Shown: in pieces, positions 16,859 through 24,998 of the stretch
Position numbering within the stretch: position 1 is the stretch's first letter
How the letters are laid out: each line of letters begins with the position of its first letter
Assembly (NCBI GenBank): GCA_964246695.1
Contig: CAXTSI010000040.1
Location: forward strand, 1 to 29,954
Source of the DNA: Stigonema sp964246695
GTDB lineage: Bacteria > Cyanobacteriota > Cyanobacteriia > Cyanobacteriales > Nostocaceae
Reading direction: 5' to 3'
Length of the DNA stretch: 29,954 bases
Program-made: the position numbers and the translations under genes
The notes under the pieces: generated by a model
The model's database searches: none
The model's input: the letters and a program-made list of their open reading frames with translations, nothing else
What the model was told of the DNA's origin: nothing

Positions 16859-17647
16859 ATGAAAAAACGCAAACTGCTTCAATTAGTTGCTATTGCTACT
16901 GCCTTTGCCATTGCCATTATCATGATGTGGCAACCTAAATATGCCTTATCTACCGAAACTTGTCCTGATGGCAATGGGTTGTTTGTGCTTTACTACGGGT
17001 ATATTAATACGCCCGCGTCACAAGATTCAACTCTCAAGACTATTATGAGCAAACAGCCAGATTTTGTCATTTTTGGAGATGGACTTCAAAATCGTCCGGA
17101 TATACCTAAGTATGTCAATGATAACAATGGTAATGCTATCCAATATATTCCTTTGAACTACGGCAATGCAGCAAGCGATGTTGTTGATGCCAAAATTACT
17201 ACAGCAATGGAGGCTGGTTATGATGGCGTCTTCTTTGACGAAACTGACGTAACAAAAGCAAGCTGGAATGCTGCTCGCGCTCAAAAGGTGCGACAATTCG
17301 GAGCAACAAACCTTGTGATTTTTAATCCTGGTATTGCATCCCCGCCCGTTTCGATTTTTGATTATGCTGATATAGTTAGTGTGGAAAATCAATATAATCA
17401 GACGCTTCCATCTTATCCTGGCATCAAATCTTCACGTTGGCTGGCAGTTCAAGGAGATCCAGCTTCCCAGGCGGCGTCATCGGCCCAAGAAGCTTTCAAC
17501 CGTAGAACAACCTTCCATAACAATGGCGGTTTCTGGTACTACTCGTCGGCTCAACAGGCAACAGGTTCAACCCACATTAATTTACCTCCTTGGTATGAGC
17601 AGTTTGCAGACTTGGTGAACAACCATCCTCGTCCAAACTGTAGTTGA
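16859..17647 (+). CDS. Secreted spherulin-4/GH114-like protein
   Basis: A 262-aa protein with a basic N-terminus and signal peptide (about 1-31, cleavage near YALS), then a TIM-barrel-like domain of the spherulation-specific family 4/endo-alpha-1,4-polygalactosaminidase superfamily. Supporting segments are FVLYYGYIN (42-50), YDGVFFDETD (121-130, with candidate catalytic acids Asp127 and Glu128), VIFNPG (153-158) and DIVSVENQY (171-179, candidate Glu176). Characterised relatives cut galactosaminogalactan-type polysaccharides; many are uncharacterised. It is the only plus-strand gene within the long minus-strand cluster, lies next to MITE-like repeats, and separates the intact DUF928 gene from CHASE2. 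It may have been inserted there. I found no strong ribosome binding site before its ATG. Confidence 0.75.
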   Translation: MKKRKLLQLVAIATAFAIAIIMMWQPKYALSTETCPDGNGLFVLYYGYINTPASQDSTLKTIMSKQPDFVIFGDGLQNRPDIPKYVNDNNGNAIQYIPLNYGNAASDVVDAKITTAMEAGYDGVFFDETDVTKASWNAARAQKVRQFGATNLVIFNPGIASPPVSIFDYADIVSVENQYNQTLPSYPGIKSSRWLAVQGDPASQAASSAQEAFNRRTTFHNNGGFWYYSSAQQATGSTHINLPPWYEQFADLVNNHPRPNCS

Positions 17648-17735
17648 GTTGAAATGCTGCTTTACTTGGGATGGCTGAACAAAATCTAAGTAAGTCGGCG
17701 TGAATAAACACAACTTTCTGTTAGGGCTGTTAGTG

Positions 17736-17763
17736 GTTAGTTGTTAGTTGTTAGTTGTTAGTA
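17736..17763. repeat. GTTAGTT heptamer array (4 units)
   Basis: Four near-perfect GTTAGTT units, about 90 bp after the spherulin-like gene. No function is apparent. Confidence 0.8.
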
Positions 17764-17797
17764 GGCTTGAAGCATCTTAACAGAAGTTAACATAGTT

Positions 17798-17910
17798 CAA
17801 TAGGGTTCGGATAAGATGGTTTATCATGTACAACCCATGTAGAGACGTTGCAGTGCAACGTCTCTATACCCATGAATTTTTCACTAATTACCCTTAACCG
17901 AACTGTATTG
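17798..17910. mobile_element. MITE-like element, copy 1 (113 bp)
   Basis: The ends CAATAGGGTTCGGATAAG and CTTAACCGAACTGTATTG are near-perfect inverted repeats. A perfect 10-bp duplication TAACATAGTT flanks it (17788-17797 and 17911-17920), direct evidence of insertion. Inside is a hairpin with 13-bp arms (TAGAGACGTTGCA/TGCAACGTCTCTA, 17840-17866). It has no coding capacity. It is longer than the three 93-bp relatives. Confidence 0.8.
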
Positions 17911-18080
17911 TAACATAGTTAGGTTTATTTGCGCCAACCTACTTATTTTTGCAGTATTTGATTGCTGAGATGATTAAAATCGAATTTACTTTGGCAGATA
18001 AACAAGCCCTGAATTATCAAAGATACCACCACCCGTAATCCTTGAGTTCAAATAAAAATGGAAGCTCTGTGGCTAAAAAG

Positions 18081-18173
18081 CAATACAGTTCAGTTAAGCA
18101 TCAACTCAGAAACCCGGTTTCTAAGAGAAACCGGGTTTCTTTGCTCCCACAATTCCTTAACTGAACCGTATTG
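18081..18173. mobile_element. MITE-like element, copy 2 (93 bp)
   Basis: The ends CAATACAGTTCAGTTAAG and CTTAACTGAACCGTATTG are inverted repeats with one mismatch in 18. The centre has the hairpin AGAAACCCGGTTTCT/AGAAACCGGGTTTCT. No clear target duplication remains, so it may be older or rearranged. It sits inside the DUF928 fossil. Confidence 0.75.
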
Positions 18174-18199
18174 AGGTATAGTGAAAGAAAGTTAATTCT

Positions 18200-18292
18200 C
18201 AATACTACTCGGATAAGCGAAAATTAGAATCCCGGTTTCGCAGAAGAAACCGGGATTCTGGAACATCAACTATCGTTAACCGAGCAGTATTG
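18200..18292. mobile_element. MITE-like element, copy 3 (93 bp)
   Basis: The ends CAATACTACTCGG and CCGAGCAGTATTG are inverted repeats. A perfect 10-bp duplication AGTTAATTCT flanks it (18190-18199 and 18293-18302). The uninterrupted target is preserved in the intact DUF928 gene near 16128-16138. The centre carries a CCCGGTTTC/GAAACCGGG hairpin. Confidence 0.85.
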
Positions 18293-18332
18293 AGTTAATT
18301 CTCGTCATAATTAAACTCTCAATTATTTACAG

Positions 18333-20648
18333 TTATTTTCTGAAGAATTTATCGTATTCTTTTACACTAATTCCCGTGACGACTAATCCCAGTGCAGAGG
18401 GAAGGAATGGCATCCAACCCCCAGACAGCAGGAGAATAAAGCAACAACCGTAGAGGGTGAGTAATTCAGCACTGAGGAAAATAGCTTGTTGTAATTGTGA
18501 CCGACTGTATACAGCTAATATTCCGGCTACCAAAGACGAACCGCAAATCCACAAGATTTCACCCCATGCAGGTAAAACCCACAGCAACGGTCGGTGGTCT
18601 AAAACAGCACTGAGAATTTGACTAACCATATGTGCGTGAAGCACTACCCCAGGAATTTCCTGGTGGGGGGTAGTTGCCATACTGTAGGGTGTGAGAAAAT
18701 AGTCTTTAACGCTTTGTGAGTCAACGCCAATCAAAACAATCTTATCTTTTACCCAGTTGGGGTTGAATTGACCATTCAGGACTTGTGCGACACTGACAAG
18801 TTTTGCCACCTGCCGCGAAGAGCGATAATTGAGCAGTATTTGGTGTCCGCCTGCATAAAATTGTTGGTAACCACCTGTGGGGACATCTATGGGTTTAAAG
18901 ACAATTTCGCCAAGCTGCAAATAGCCTTCGTCAGTAATATGGAGTTGGATGCCGTATGCCGCTAGATATTGTCGTGCGAGTTGGAAGTTGAGGGAGTAGC
19001 GCGACTTGCAATTTGATTCCGGGTCTGGTGTCATAGATAGTAGATGACGACGGATTACCAAATCGCGATCAGATACAACATCACTAAAACCTGTGCGCGG
19101 AGGTGGAATTTCCGGTGGTGGTGCAATCCCGGCTGAAAGTTGTTCGCTATCGCTGGGTTGACAGATAGCAATAAAGTTGTTATTCGTTCGTAAACGAGTT
19201 GCTAAATCTGGATATTGGGAATCTACCGGAAAATCTCGATAAATATCCAAACCAATGGCTCTTGGTTTGTATGGTGACAATTTCTGCAATAATTGTTGTA
19301 GTGTACTATCTGATAGTGATGATTTTTGTCTTTGTTTTTGAGCCTGAATATCTGCTTCTGTGACAGTAATCACCAAAAGACGTTCATCTGCACCTTCGTC
19401 AGGTCGCATCCGCATCATTGAGTCGAAAACTGACAGTTCCCATTGTTGCATCAAGCCAAGCGATCGCACTCCCGTAATTAAGCCAGTTACGATCGCACTT
19501 ATTACCAATGCGGTTTGCAGATTCCGTACTGTCAATTTAGGTAAAGGAATTGTGTTAGACTTACCGCATAATTGAAGCCAAGTGAGAGTATCTTCCGCTG
19601 GGTTTTGGCAAATCACTGGTAGCCAAGAAGCACCGGGAAATTTATCTTCCAAACCCTGCAATCTTGAGCGTGCATAACGCACCGCTAAATAGAAAGATTG
19701 ACCGCCAGAAAAAGCTCCCAGGAAATGTTTTACAAACTCTTGTGCTACCAAATCCGGGATTTTTTCCCGCATGACAATAATTTGGTTAATTTGCAAATCA
19801 GTTAACTGACGCGCTAATCCCAACCCATCACACGAATTTAAAATTGCTATTTTTAACCCGCGTGAAATTGCGTAATTTAGCGCATTTTTTAACTCGCTTA
19901 TTGTTAAACTACTGGTTTGATTTATATGTATTTGACCTTTATCGTCATGGCTGTGACTATGTCCGGCAAAAAACAGAATATCCCAGCCTTGTTCGGACCA
20001 AAGGCAATTATCTAACTCCTGACGTGAAGGCTCTACTAAAAATACTGTTGATGCGTGGGGTAATTGTTCTAGAATATTTCTATCTTGCTGAATATCAATT
20101 CCTTCACTATTACCCAAAATTGCCAATATTCTAACTTTATTTGTTTTATGTTTGGGTAATGGTGTTACTCGCTCATATTTTGGGCTACTTACAGCTACTT
20201 CGCATAACTGGTAATGCTCAACAAAATTCCACAAATGCCAAGGTAGTTTTTGCAGTCGGGGATCGCTTGCTTCAATAATCACCTGAAATTCTTCATCTAA
20301 AGCCAATTTCTCTCGTAATTTTTGGTCAATTGGGCGAAATAAATCAGAGGAGAGCCAGGAATTGATTGCGAGGTCTAACTGTTCTTGAACTTCGCTAAAA
20401 TCTACTACACTAACGTTAGTTAAACCTGTCGATTCTATTTCCAGTTCAGAACGCAGTAAACGTTGATGGAGCGCCAGATATATTAATTGAAAGCGTTTAT
20501 AGAGTTCAGCAATTTCTGGTGCAGGAGGTAAACTACCTGTAAATTTTATCGGACGAGAGTTGTTATTTTCCCACAATTGTGCAGTCACAGGGGAAAAGCC
20601 ATCGTTTAAGTTACCTTTTTCTAAGTTGATAACAACTAACTTACTCAT
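18333..20648 (-). CDS. CHAT-CHASE2 membrane sensor protein
   Basis: A 771-aa fusion. The N-terminal half (about 1-355) is a CHAT caspase-like domain with His230 and His232 in FAGHSHS and Cys273 in NSCDG, so the catalytic dyad is present. A membrane helix at about 378-398 leads to a CHASE2 sensor domain (about 400-680, with DSMMRMRP and IVLIGVDSQSVKDYFLTPYS). Hydrophobic segments from about 683 to 762 (three expected for CHASE2) close the protein. The expected topology is CHAT in the cytoplasm and CHASE2 in the periplasm. CHASE2 usually feeds a kinase, cyclase or serine/threonine kinase; here the output would be the CHAT domain. The ribosome binding site is weak (AAAG). The neighbours are DUF1822 upstream and the DUF928 fossil 25 bp downstream. 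Confidence 0.9.
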   Translation of the reverse strand: MSKLVVINLEKGNLNDGFSPVTAQLWENNNSRPIKFTGSLPPAPEIAELYKRFQLIYLALHQRLLRSELEIESTGLTNVSVVDFSEVQEQLDLAINSWLSSDLFRPIDQKLREKLALDEEFQVIIEASDPRLQKLPWHLWNFVEHYQLCEVAVSSPKYERVTPLPKHKTNKVRILAILGNSEGIDIQQDRNILEQLPHASTVFLVEPSRQELDNCLWSEQGWDILFFAGHSHSHDDKGQIHINQTSSLTISELKNALNYAISRGLKIAILNSCDGLGLARQLTDLQINQIIVMREKIPDLVAQEFVKHFLGAFSGGQSFYLAVRYARSRLQGLEDKFPGASWLPVICQNPAEDTLTWLQLCGKSNTIPLPKLTVRNLQTALVISAIVTGLITGVRSLGLMQQWELSVFDSMMRMRPDEGADERLLVITVTEADIQAQKQRQKSSLSDSTLQQLLQKLSPYKPRAIGLDIYRDFPVDSQYPDLATRLRTNNNFIAICQPSDSEQLSAGIAPPPEIPPPRTGFSDVVSDRDLVIRRHLLSMTPDPESNCKSRYSLNFQLARQYLAAYGIQLHITDEGYLQLGEIVFKPIDVPTGGYQQFYAGGHQILLNYRSSRQVAKLVSVAQVLNGQFNPNWVKDKIVLIGVDSQSVKDYFLTPYSMATTPHQEIPGVVLHAHMVSQILSAVLDHRPLLWVLPAWGEILWICGSSLVAGILAVYSRSQLQQAIFLSAELLTLYGCCFILLLSGGWMPFLPSALGLVVTGISVKEYDKFFRK

Positions 20649-20687
20649 CTTTAATTATCAGGTAGCTATGAGTCAATCGCTTCGCTC

Positions 20688-21048
20688 AAATTAAAAATTA
20701 AAAATTAAAAATTAAAAATTAAGAACCCCATAAATAAATCGCGTTAGCGTAAGCGTTGCGTTAGCCGGTACTCCGGCGTCAGCGGTAGCGACGTTCGCGC
20801 AGCGTCTCCCCTTGGGAGAAGGAGCGTCAGCGCTGTTCGCTGTGCGCGGCAGTCTAGGGGAACCTAAAAAAAGGACGCCTTTTTCCAAGCCCAATTCCTC
20901 ACCGCTGCGCGAACGCACTACGTGTCTCGTAAAAAATCAAATTCCTTCTCCATAAATGATAATGGTGCATGAAACCTAAATTTATTAATTCAAAATTGTT
21001 TATTTCTTCATCTTAAATTTTTAATTTTTAATTTTTAATTTTTAATTA
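20688..21048. repeat. Inverted pair of AAAAATT heptamer arrays around a GC-rich repeat block
   Basis: The left array (20688-20721) has AAAAATT units and the right array (21013-21048) the complementary ATTTTTA units, so the two can pair. Between them, 20740-20930 is full of GCGTTAGC, CGCAGCG and TCGCG-type motifs, the patchwork repeats typical of cyanobacterial intergenic DNA. No gene is supported. This block separates DUF1822 from CHASE2-CHAT, so those two may not share a transcript. Confidence 0.7.
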
Positions 21049-21120
21049 TTTTGGTCACAGGCAGAATACAGACCACTGTTTTAATGCATATTATAAGTGT
21101 TGATTTGTTACCTCATGACT

Positions 21121-21213
21121 CAATACTTGTCGGTTAACGATAGTCGATCTGCCAGAAACCCGGTTTCTTTAAGAAACCGGGTTTCTTATTTTCGCTCTTT
21201 CCGAGCAGTATTG
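21121..21213. mobile_element. MITE-like element, copy 4 (93 bp)
   Basis: The ends CAATACTTGTCGG and CCGAGCAGTATTG are inverted repeats. The flanks CCTCATGACT (21111-21120) and CCTCATAACT (21214-21223) are a 10-bp duplication with one change. The inside has AGAAACCCGGTTTCTT and its complement. Its left half closely matches the right half of copy 3 in reverse. Confidence 0.85.
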
Positions 21214-21273
21214 CCTCATAACTTGAAAATACCAATTAGCTAATATCAGGTTTGCTTAAACACTTATAATATC

Positions 21274-21402
21274 TGTAGGTTGGGGCGCGTAAGCTCCGGG
21301 AGGGTTTCGCTGCTTTCACGGCGTAGGAGCGTTTGAGGAACGAAACCCAACACCAGTTTAGAGTTCATGTTGGGCTTCTCCACGGGAGAGCCACAACCTA
21401 CA
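21274..21402. repeat. Repeat with TGTAGGTTG/CAACCTACA ends
   Basis: TGTAGGTTG opens and CAACCTACA closes a 129-bp element. Inside, GAAACCCAACA and TGTTGGG pair as well. A related, more diverged copy lies at 24743-24850. It is non-coding, between copy 4 and the DUF1822 stop. Confidence 0.65.
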
Positions 21403-21446
21403 TTGATAAATTTTATTATAATTAACCACCCGAACTTGATATAATT

Positions 21447-22724
21447 TTAAATCGAAAAATTTTCTGTCATGCTGAAATTATCAAGAGTCAGTTGGATAGA
21501 AAAGCTGGTTCCGCTTAAACCTTTAAAACGTTTAAGCTGAATATAGCAATCTCGACTTCTCGATTGAATTTGTTGTAGAATATTTCCCGATTGTAAGAGC
21601 ATAAGTTTGAGATTTGGTGGCACATATTTCTCATTACCAGTGGGATGAACTTGTACGATAATAGCAATTTTTTCTTCTTCCTGGGAGACAGCAAGCATCA
21701 GAGCTAAAGATTGTCCTCCTAATTGTATCCCCAAGTCAATTAACTTGACTCCATTTACACTTGTTTTCCTAGTTGGGGAAGAACTTCTGAACTCAAAAGC
21801 TAAATCTCCTAACTGTGAATTTAAAACTTCGTCAATAGGTTGCCAACCTGCTGCAAACAGACTCTGAAACCATTGACTGAGGTTCACATGAATGAGTGGG
21901 GAGTCTACAGAAACGTTATTTATTGCTTTTATGCTTGGTGGCGAGTATTCTGGTGCAGTAGATACAGTATTTTTTTCTTCACCTAAACGTTGTTTATACA
22001 GTTGTTTTCGCCACTGTTCGTTGGAAATTAATCCTGCCCACTGAGCAAATGATATATCCAAATGCAACCGGGGAAAATAAACAGAAGCATCACTCAATGT
22101 CTGCAGTAAGTTTTGAGCTTCTGCTGCTGACAAAGTTACTTCAGGTGGAACTTCTGCAAGCCAATTTAGTCCCAGTGTAGCAAAAAGTAAGGTGAAGTTT
22201 TCAGTTAACTGTTCGAGCGGTAAAGAATAAGTGCGATCGCTTGAATTATATTTGCCGATGTTCTTCAGTTGACGATGGGTAGCAAACCCGCATACTCGTA
22301 TCCAAGTATCATCATCATCGCCATCCAAATTTACCTGCACTGATATATAGTAGTCAGCCGCCCAACTGTTAATATCTACCCATTCTTGCGGTACGCACAA
22401 TTCTTCTATATCTATTGTTTCAGTCGGGATTAACACTATCTTGGTTTCACCCACCTTAATTGCTGTGCCATTTACTATTTCCAAGATACTAGGTAAACTT
22501 TCTTCACTAGGAAATACCTCTGGAAAGAACGTGGATTCTTGCAGAGACTCACCAAACCAAGTGAGTAAGGGACTCAAGCAGACGCGATTGAGATAAGCAT
22601 TGTAACGGGCGATCGTATTTGAGTGATGTTGGGAAAGCTGCCATGCTTTTTCTTGTTCGGCTGTCTCTATCTGTAACCAAATATGCTTATTGTCAATATT
22701 TACGAAATCTGATAAACTTAACAT
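21447..22724 (-). CDS. DUF1822 family protein
   Basis: A 425-aa protein of the cyanobacterial DUF1822 family, function unknown. Family features visible are RYNAYLNRVCLSPLLTW (about 40-56), LPSILEIVNGTAIKVG, VPQEWVDINSWAADYYISVQ (about 130-150) and GFATHRQLK. There is no signal peptide or membrane helix, so it is cytoplasmic. I chose the ATG at 22724 rather than an upstream GTG because GAGGGG precedes it by about six bases. It starts 32 bp after the stop of the sigma-like gene, so they form a tight operon. Residues from about 255 contain a less conserved linker and a C-terminal beta-rich domain. Together with the upstream gene it may regulate the cluster, which is inference. Confidence 0.85.
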   Translation of the reverse strand: MLSLSDFVNIDNKHIWLQIETAEQEKAWQLSQHHSNTIARYNAYLNRVCLSPLLTWFGESLQESTFFPEVFPSEESLPSILEIVNGTAIKVGETKIVLIPTETIDIEELCVPQEWVDINSWAADYYISVQVNLDGDDDDTWIRVCGFATHRQLKNIGKYNSSDRTYSLPLEQLTENFTLLFATLGLNWLAEVPPEVTLSAAEAQNLLQTLSDASVYFPRLHLDISFAQWAGLISNEQWRKQLYKQRLGEEKNTVSTAPEYSPPSIKAINNVSVDSPLIHVNLSQWFQSLFAAGWQPIDEVLNSQLGDLAFEFRSSSPTRKTSVNGVKLIDLGIQLGGQSLALMLAVSQEEEKIAIIVQVHPTGNEKYVPPNLKLMLLQSGNILQQIQSRSRDCYIQLKRFKGLSGTSFSIQLTLDNFSMTENFSI

Positions 22725-22756
22725 TATATTCCCCCTCACAAATAAACTTACTGCAA

Positions 22757-24382
22757 TTAATTTTGAAGATATATTTCGACTAGGGAAATCTTTTCTTCTA
22801 AGTTTATTTCTTTATTGATAGCTTCAGTTTTTAAAACTAAATTAACTAGAGATTTATAGTAATTACTTAACCACTTTTCTAAATATTCTTTAATCCAAAT
22901 ATTTATCTCGTGCATCAAGTTATCTTGTAACAGATTTCTTGCTTTGGTAAGTCTCATAGTTATTTCATCCATATTAATACTTAAGTAATCGGCAATTTTG
23001 TTTTCATCCATTCGCTGCCCATAATAAAGTTGCAAAATATCCCGTTCTTCGTTTGCTAATTTTTTGATTGCTGACACCAAAGTCGCTTGAATCAAATCTG
23101 AGTGTATTGGTGCATGATACTCTCTTTTTAACCATCGTTCTACATATTGTATAACCCATTCTTGGGGTTGAGAAATTTCTGCTAAAGTTGACAATAATTT
23201 GATGGTGAATTTAGTTAGATAACGAGAAATTGTACTTTGATTAATTCCTAATCTATCTGCTAGCTGTTTTTGATTGAGTCCCTCGCCATAATAGAGAAGT
23301 AAAATTTTCTGCTCATCTGGCTTCATGGCTTGTAGTTGCTTAGATAAAACCGAATTAGCTTTATCTACCAAAAATCCTTGTTCTGTTGTCTCCTCAGTGC
23401 TTGATATCCCTGACCATTCGATTTCTAAAACTTCTAATTCTGATTTAGCTATCATACCATCCGATTGCAAGGCATCAAGTGAAAATTTTGGGAGAATTGA
23501 CCTCGGATAATTTTCTAAAGCTTTAATGCAAATCTCCATCCAATCTTGAATTTGTTTCGCAGTCACCTTGGTAGAAGCAGATACTTCATGGGGGGCGCTT
23601 GGTAATACCTTTTTTGCGTTATAAAATACCGCAGATTCTTCAAAATACTTTTGATCGGGATCTATCCATTTTTTACCTTTACTTCTGGCTGGATTTTTAA
23701 CCTTGTTAATTAAATAAACTTGCTTAAATAATTTTCTGGCAAAAATAATTTGGCAAATTTCTGGTGCGACGATTCCGACTACTTTTAGTGCTTCTATGAG
23801 TTCTTTATCACTCTTTGTGTATAGCAATCTCCACCGCGAAAATCTACTAACTTCTGCTGAAGATTTAATATGGTTTGTTAATGTGTTAGTTATATATGTA
23901 TCTAGATTTGCGTTCTGGGGATTATATTTAACTAAAATTTCGCTTAATTTCAGTGGATTGTAAACCAGCAATCTAGCAATACATAGATATTCTTCCCAAG
24001 AATTAGCGTTACGATCTTTACATAAATCCTTTGCAGTCCAATAGCATCTTTCCTCAAAGTAACTTGCTAAATGTTCATAGGCAAGTTGTGTTTTATGACT
24101 AGGCTCCCAATCTGCTATTAATTGTGATTCATTAAGTGCTACTTCCCGCCAAAAATGTGCTACGCCTATCTCTTTATCCTGCTGGCAAAATAAATTAGAA
24201 AAACAGTAATGCTTTTCTTCATATAACTTCAGATTACGTTGCAGAGAAGGTTGATGTTTCCATTGCAACGCTAATCGATTATTTTGGTGACTTATCACAA
24301 TATAGGTAGAAAATTTATTAAGATTATTCTCACGCTTTGGTAGTACAGGGATACTGTCCAATAAGGTAAAATTCAACATCAT
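22757..24382 (-). CDS. Sigma-70 region-4-like regulator with two HTH motifs
   Basis: A 541-aa protein whose C-terminal half carries two sigma-region-4-like helix-turn-helix units. The first (about 350-400) reads KILLLYYGEGLNQKQLADRL then INQSTISRYL. The second (about 440-485) reads DILQLYYGQRMDENKIADYL. The N-terminal 330 residues show no clear sigma region 2 or 3 and are mostly helical, so it may not be a complete sigma factor. Annotators would probably call it a sigma-70 family protein. ATG-ATG starts follow AGGGA by about eight bases. It is the first gene of the minus-strand cluster and is followed after 32 bp by DUF1822, so a role in expressing the cluster is plausible but unproven. Confidence 0.7.
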   Translation of the reverse strand: MMLNFTLLDSIPVLPKRENNLNKFSTYIVISHQNNRLALQWKHQPSLQRNLKLYEEKHYCFSNLFCQQDKEIGVAHFWREVALNESQLIADWEPSHKTQLAYEHLASYFEERCYWTAKDLCKDRNANSWEEYLCIARLLVYNPLKLSEILVKYNPQNANLDTYITNTLTNHIKSSAEVSRFSRWRLLYTKSDKELIEALKVVGIVAPEICQIIFARKLFKQVYLINKVKNPARSKGKKWIDPDQKYFEESAVFYNAKKVLPSAPHEVSASTKVTAKQIQDWMEICIKALENYPRSILPKFSLDALQSDGMIAKSELEVLEIEWSGISSTEETTEQGFLVDKANSVLSKQLQAMKPDEQKILLLYYGEGLNQKQLADRLGINQSTISRYLTKFTIKLLSTLAEISQPQEWVIQYVERWLKREYHAPIHSDLIQATLVSAIKKLANEERDILQLYYGQRMDENKIADYLSINMDEITMRLTKARNLLQDNLMHEINIWIKEYLEKWLSNYYKSLVNLVLKTEAINKEINLEEKISLVEIYLQN

Positions 24383-24492
24383 GGTTTTTTTCCCTACTAG
24401 TCAATAAAGTTATTTTACATGATATGCAAATACTCACTGCACAGCCTTGTTTTGGTTGAAGCAACTGCCGTGGCAGAAGACAGAGGACTGCC

Positions 24493-24560
24493 AGAAACCG
24501 GGTTTGTTGCGAATCAGTAAAGCTGAAACCCTTACTTTTTCGTTCACAAACCCGGTTTCT
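24493..24560. repeat. Inverted repeat AGAAACCGGGTTTGT
   Basis: AGAAACCGGGTTTGT (24493-24507) and ACAAACCCGGTTTCT (24546-24560) are exact reverse complements separated by 38 bp. The motif resembles the centre of the 93-bp MITE-like elements but lacks their ends. It lies upstream of the sigma-like gene. Confidence 0.6.
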
Positions 24561-24742
24561 CTCAACACAACCGTTTTTCCTAACTGCCAAAAAATTGGGC
24601 GAACCGGGAGTTTTAAGACTGTCTCTACAAGAAAGCGCGATCGCACTTGGAAGAGCAGACATCGCACGCTCATCATCCTTCCTACACTCGCTTTCGCTTG
24701 ACTTTTAAGGCTGTCGCTACAAGATTAGCGAGCGCTATTTTA

Positions 24743-24850
24743 TGTGGGTTGGGTGGAGCGATCGCAAAACCCAACATTAAGTTACAATTTTATTTTTCTA
24801 CAATCCTCCGCCAAGACGATGGTTTGTTGGGTTTCGTGCCTCAACCTACA
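24743..24850. repeat. Diverged TGTAGGTTG-type repeat
   Basis: TGTGGGTTGG near 24743 and AACCTACA ending at 24850 form the ends, with AAACCCAACA and TGTTGGGTTT inside. It is related to the element at 21274-21402. The rest of 24383-24998 holds scattered GCGATCGC sites and no gene I can support. Confidence 0.5.
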
Positions 24851-24947
24851 AGATCGGGCGATCGCACTAAAGTCACAAATTCAGCACTAGAAAGTTGAGA
24901 TTGCTTGCAAGCTTGATGGAATGATGGCAACATATTTGTGATGAACA

Positions 24948-24986
24948 GGGTCAAACAAATTGATTCACCCTGCCGTTTCCATCTGT
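24948..24986. terminator. Weak stem-loop after the acidic-leader cassette
   Basis: On the minus strand CAGGGT and ACCCTG pair around an AT-rich loop just after the small ORF. No strong T-run follows, so termination is only a possibility. Confidence 0.25.
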
Positions 24987-24998
24987 GTTGTTTCTAAA

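Larger units (their letters stand above)
17944..18307 (-). pseudogene. DUF928 gene fossil broken by MITE-like insertions
   Basis: The ATG at 18307 lies 25 bp after the CHASE2 stop and shares its leader (ATTGAGAGTTTAATT) with the intact DUF928 gene. Once the 93-bp element at 18200-18292 and one target copy are removed, the frame reads MTRINFLSL, the same first residues as the intact protein. A second element lies at 18081-18173. The segment TCTCAGCAATCAAATACTGC (17950-17971, minus strand) matches the intact SQQSNTA region. The rest of the gene is gone, and a third element follows at 17798-17910. This implies that CHASE2 was once followed directly by its own DUF928 gene. Confidence 0.75.

Noticed and set aside
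20712..20918. 68-codon minus-strand ORF in the GC-rich repeat block
   Set aside because: Composed of repetitive GCG/CGC motifs typical of cyanobacterial intergenic repeats; no start signal.
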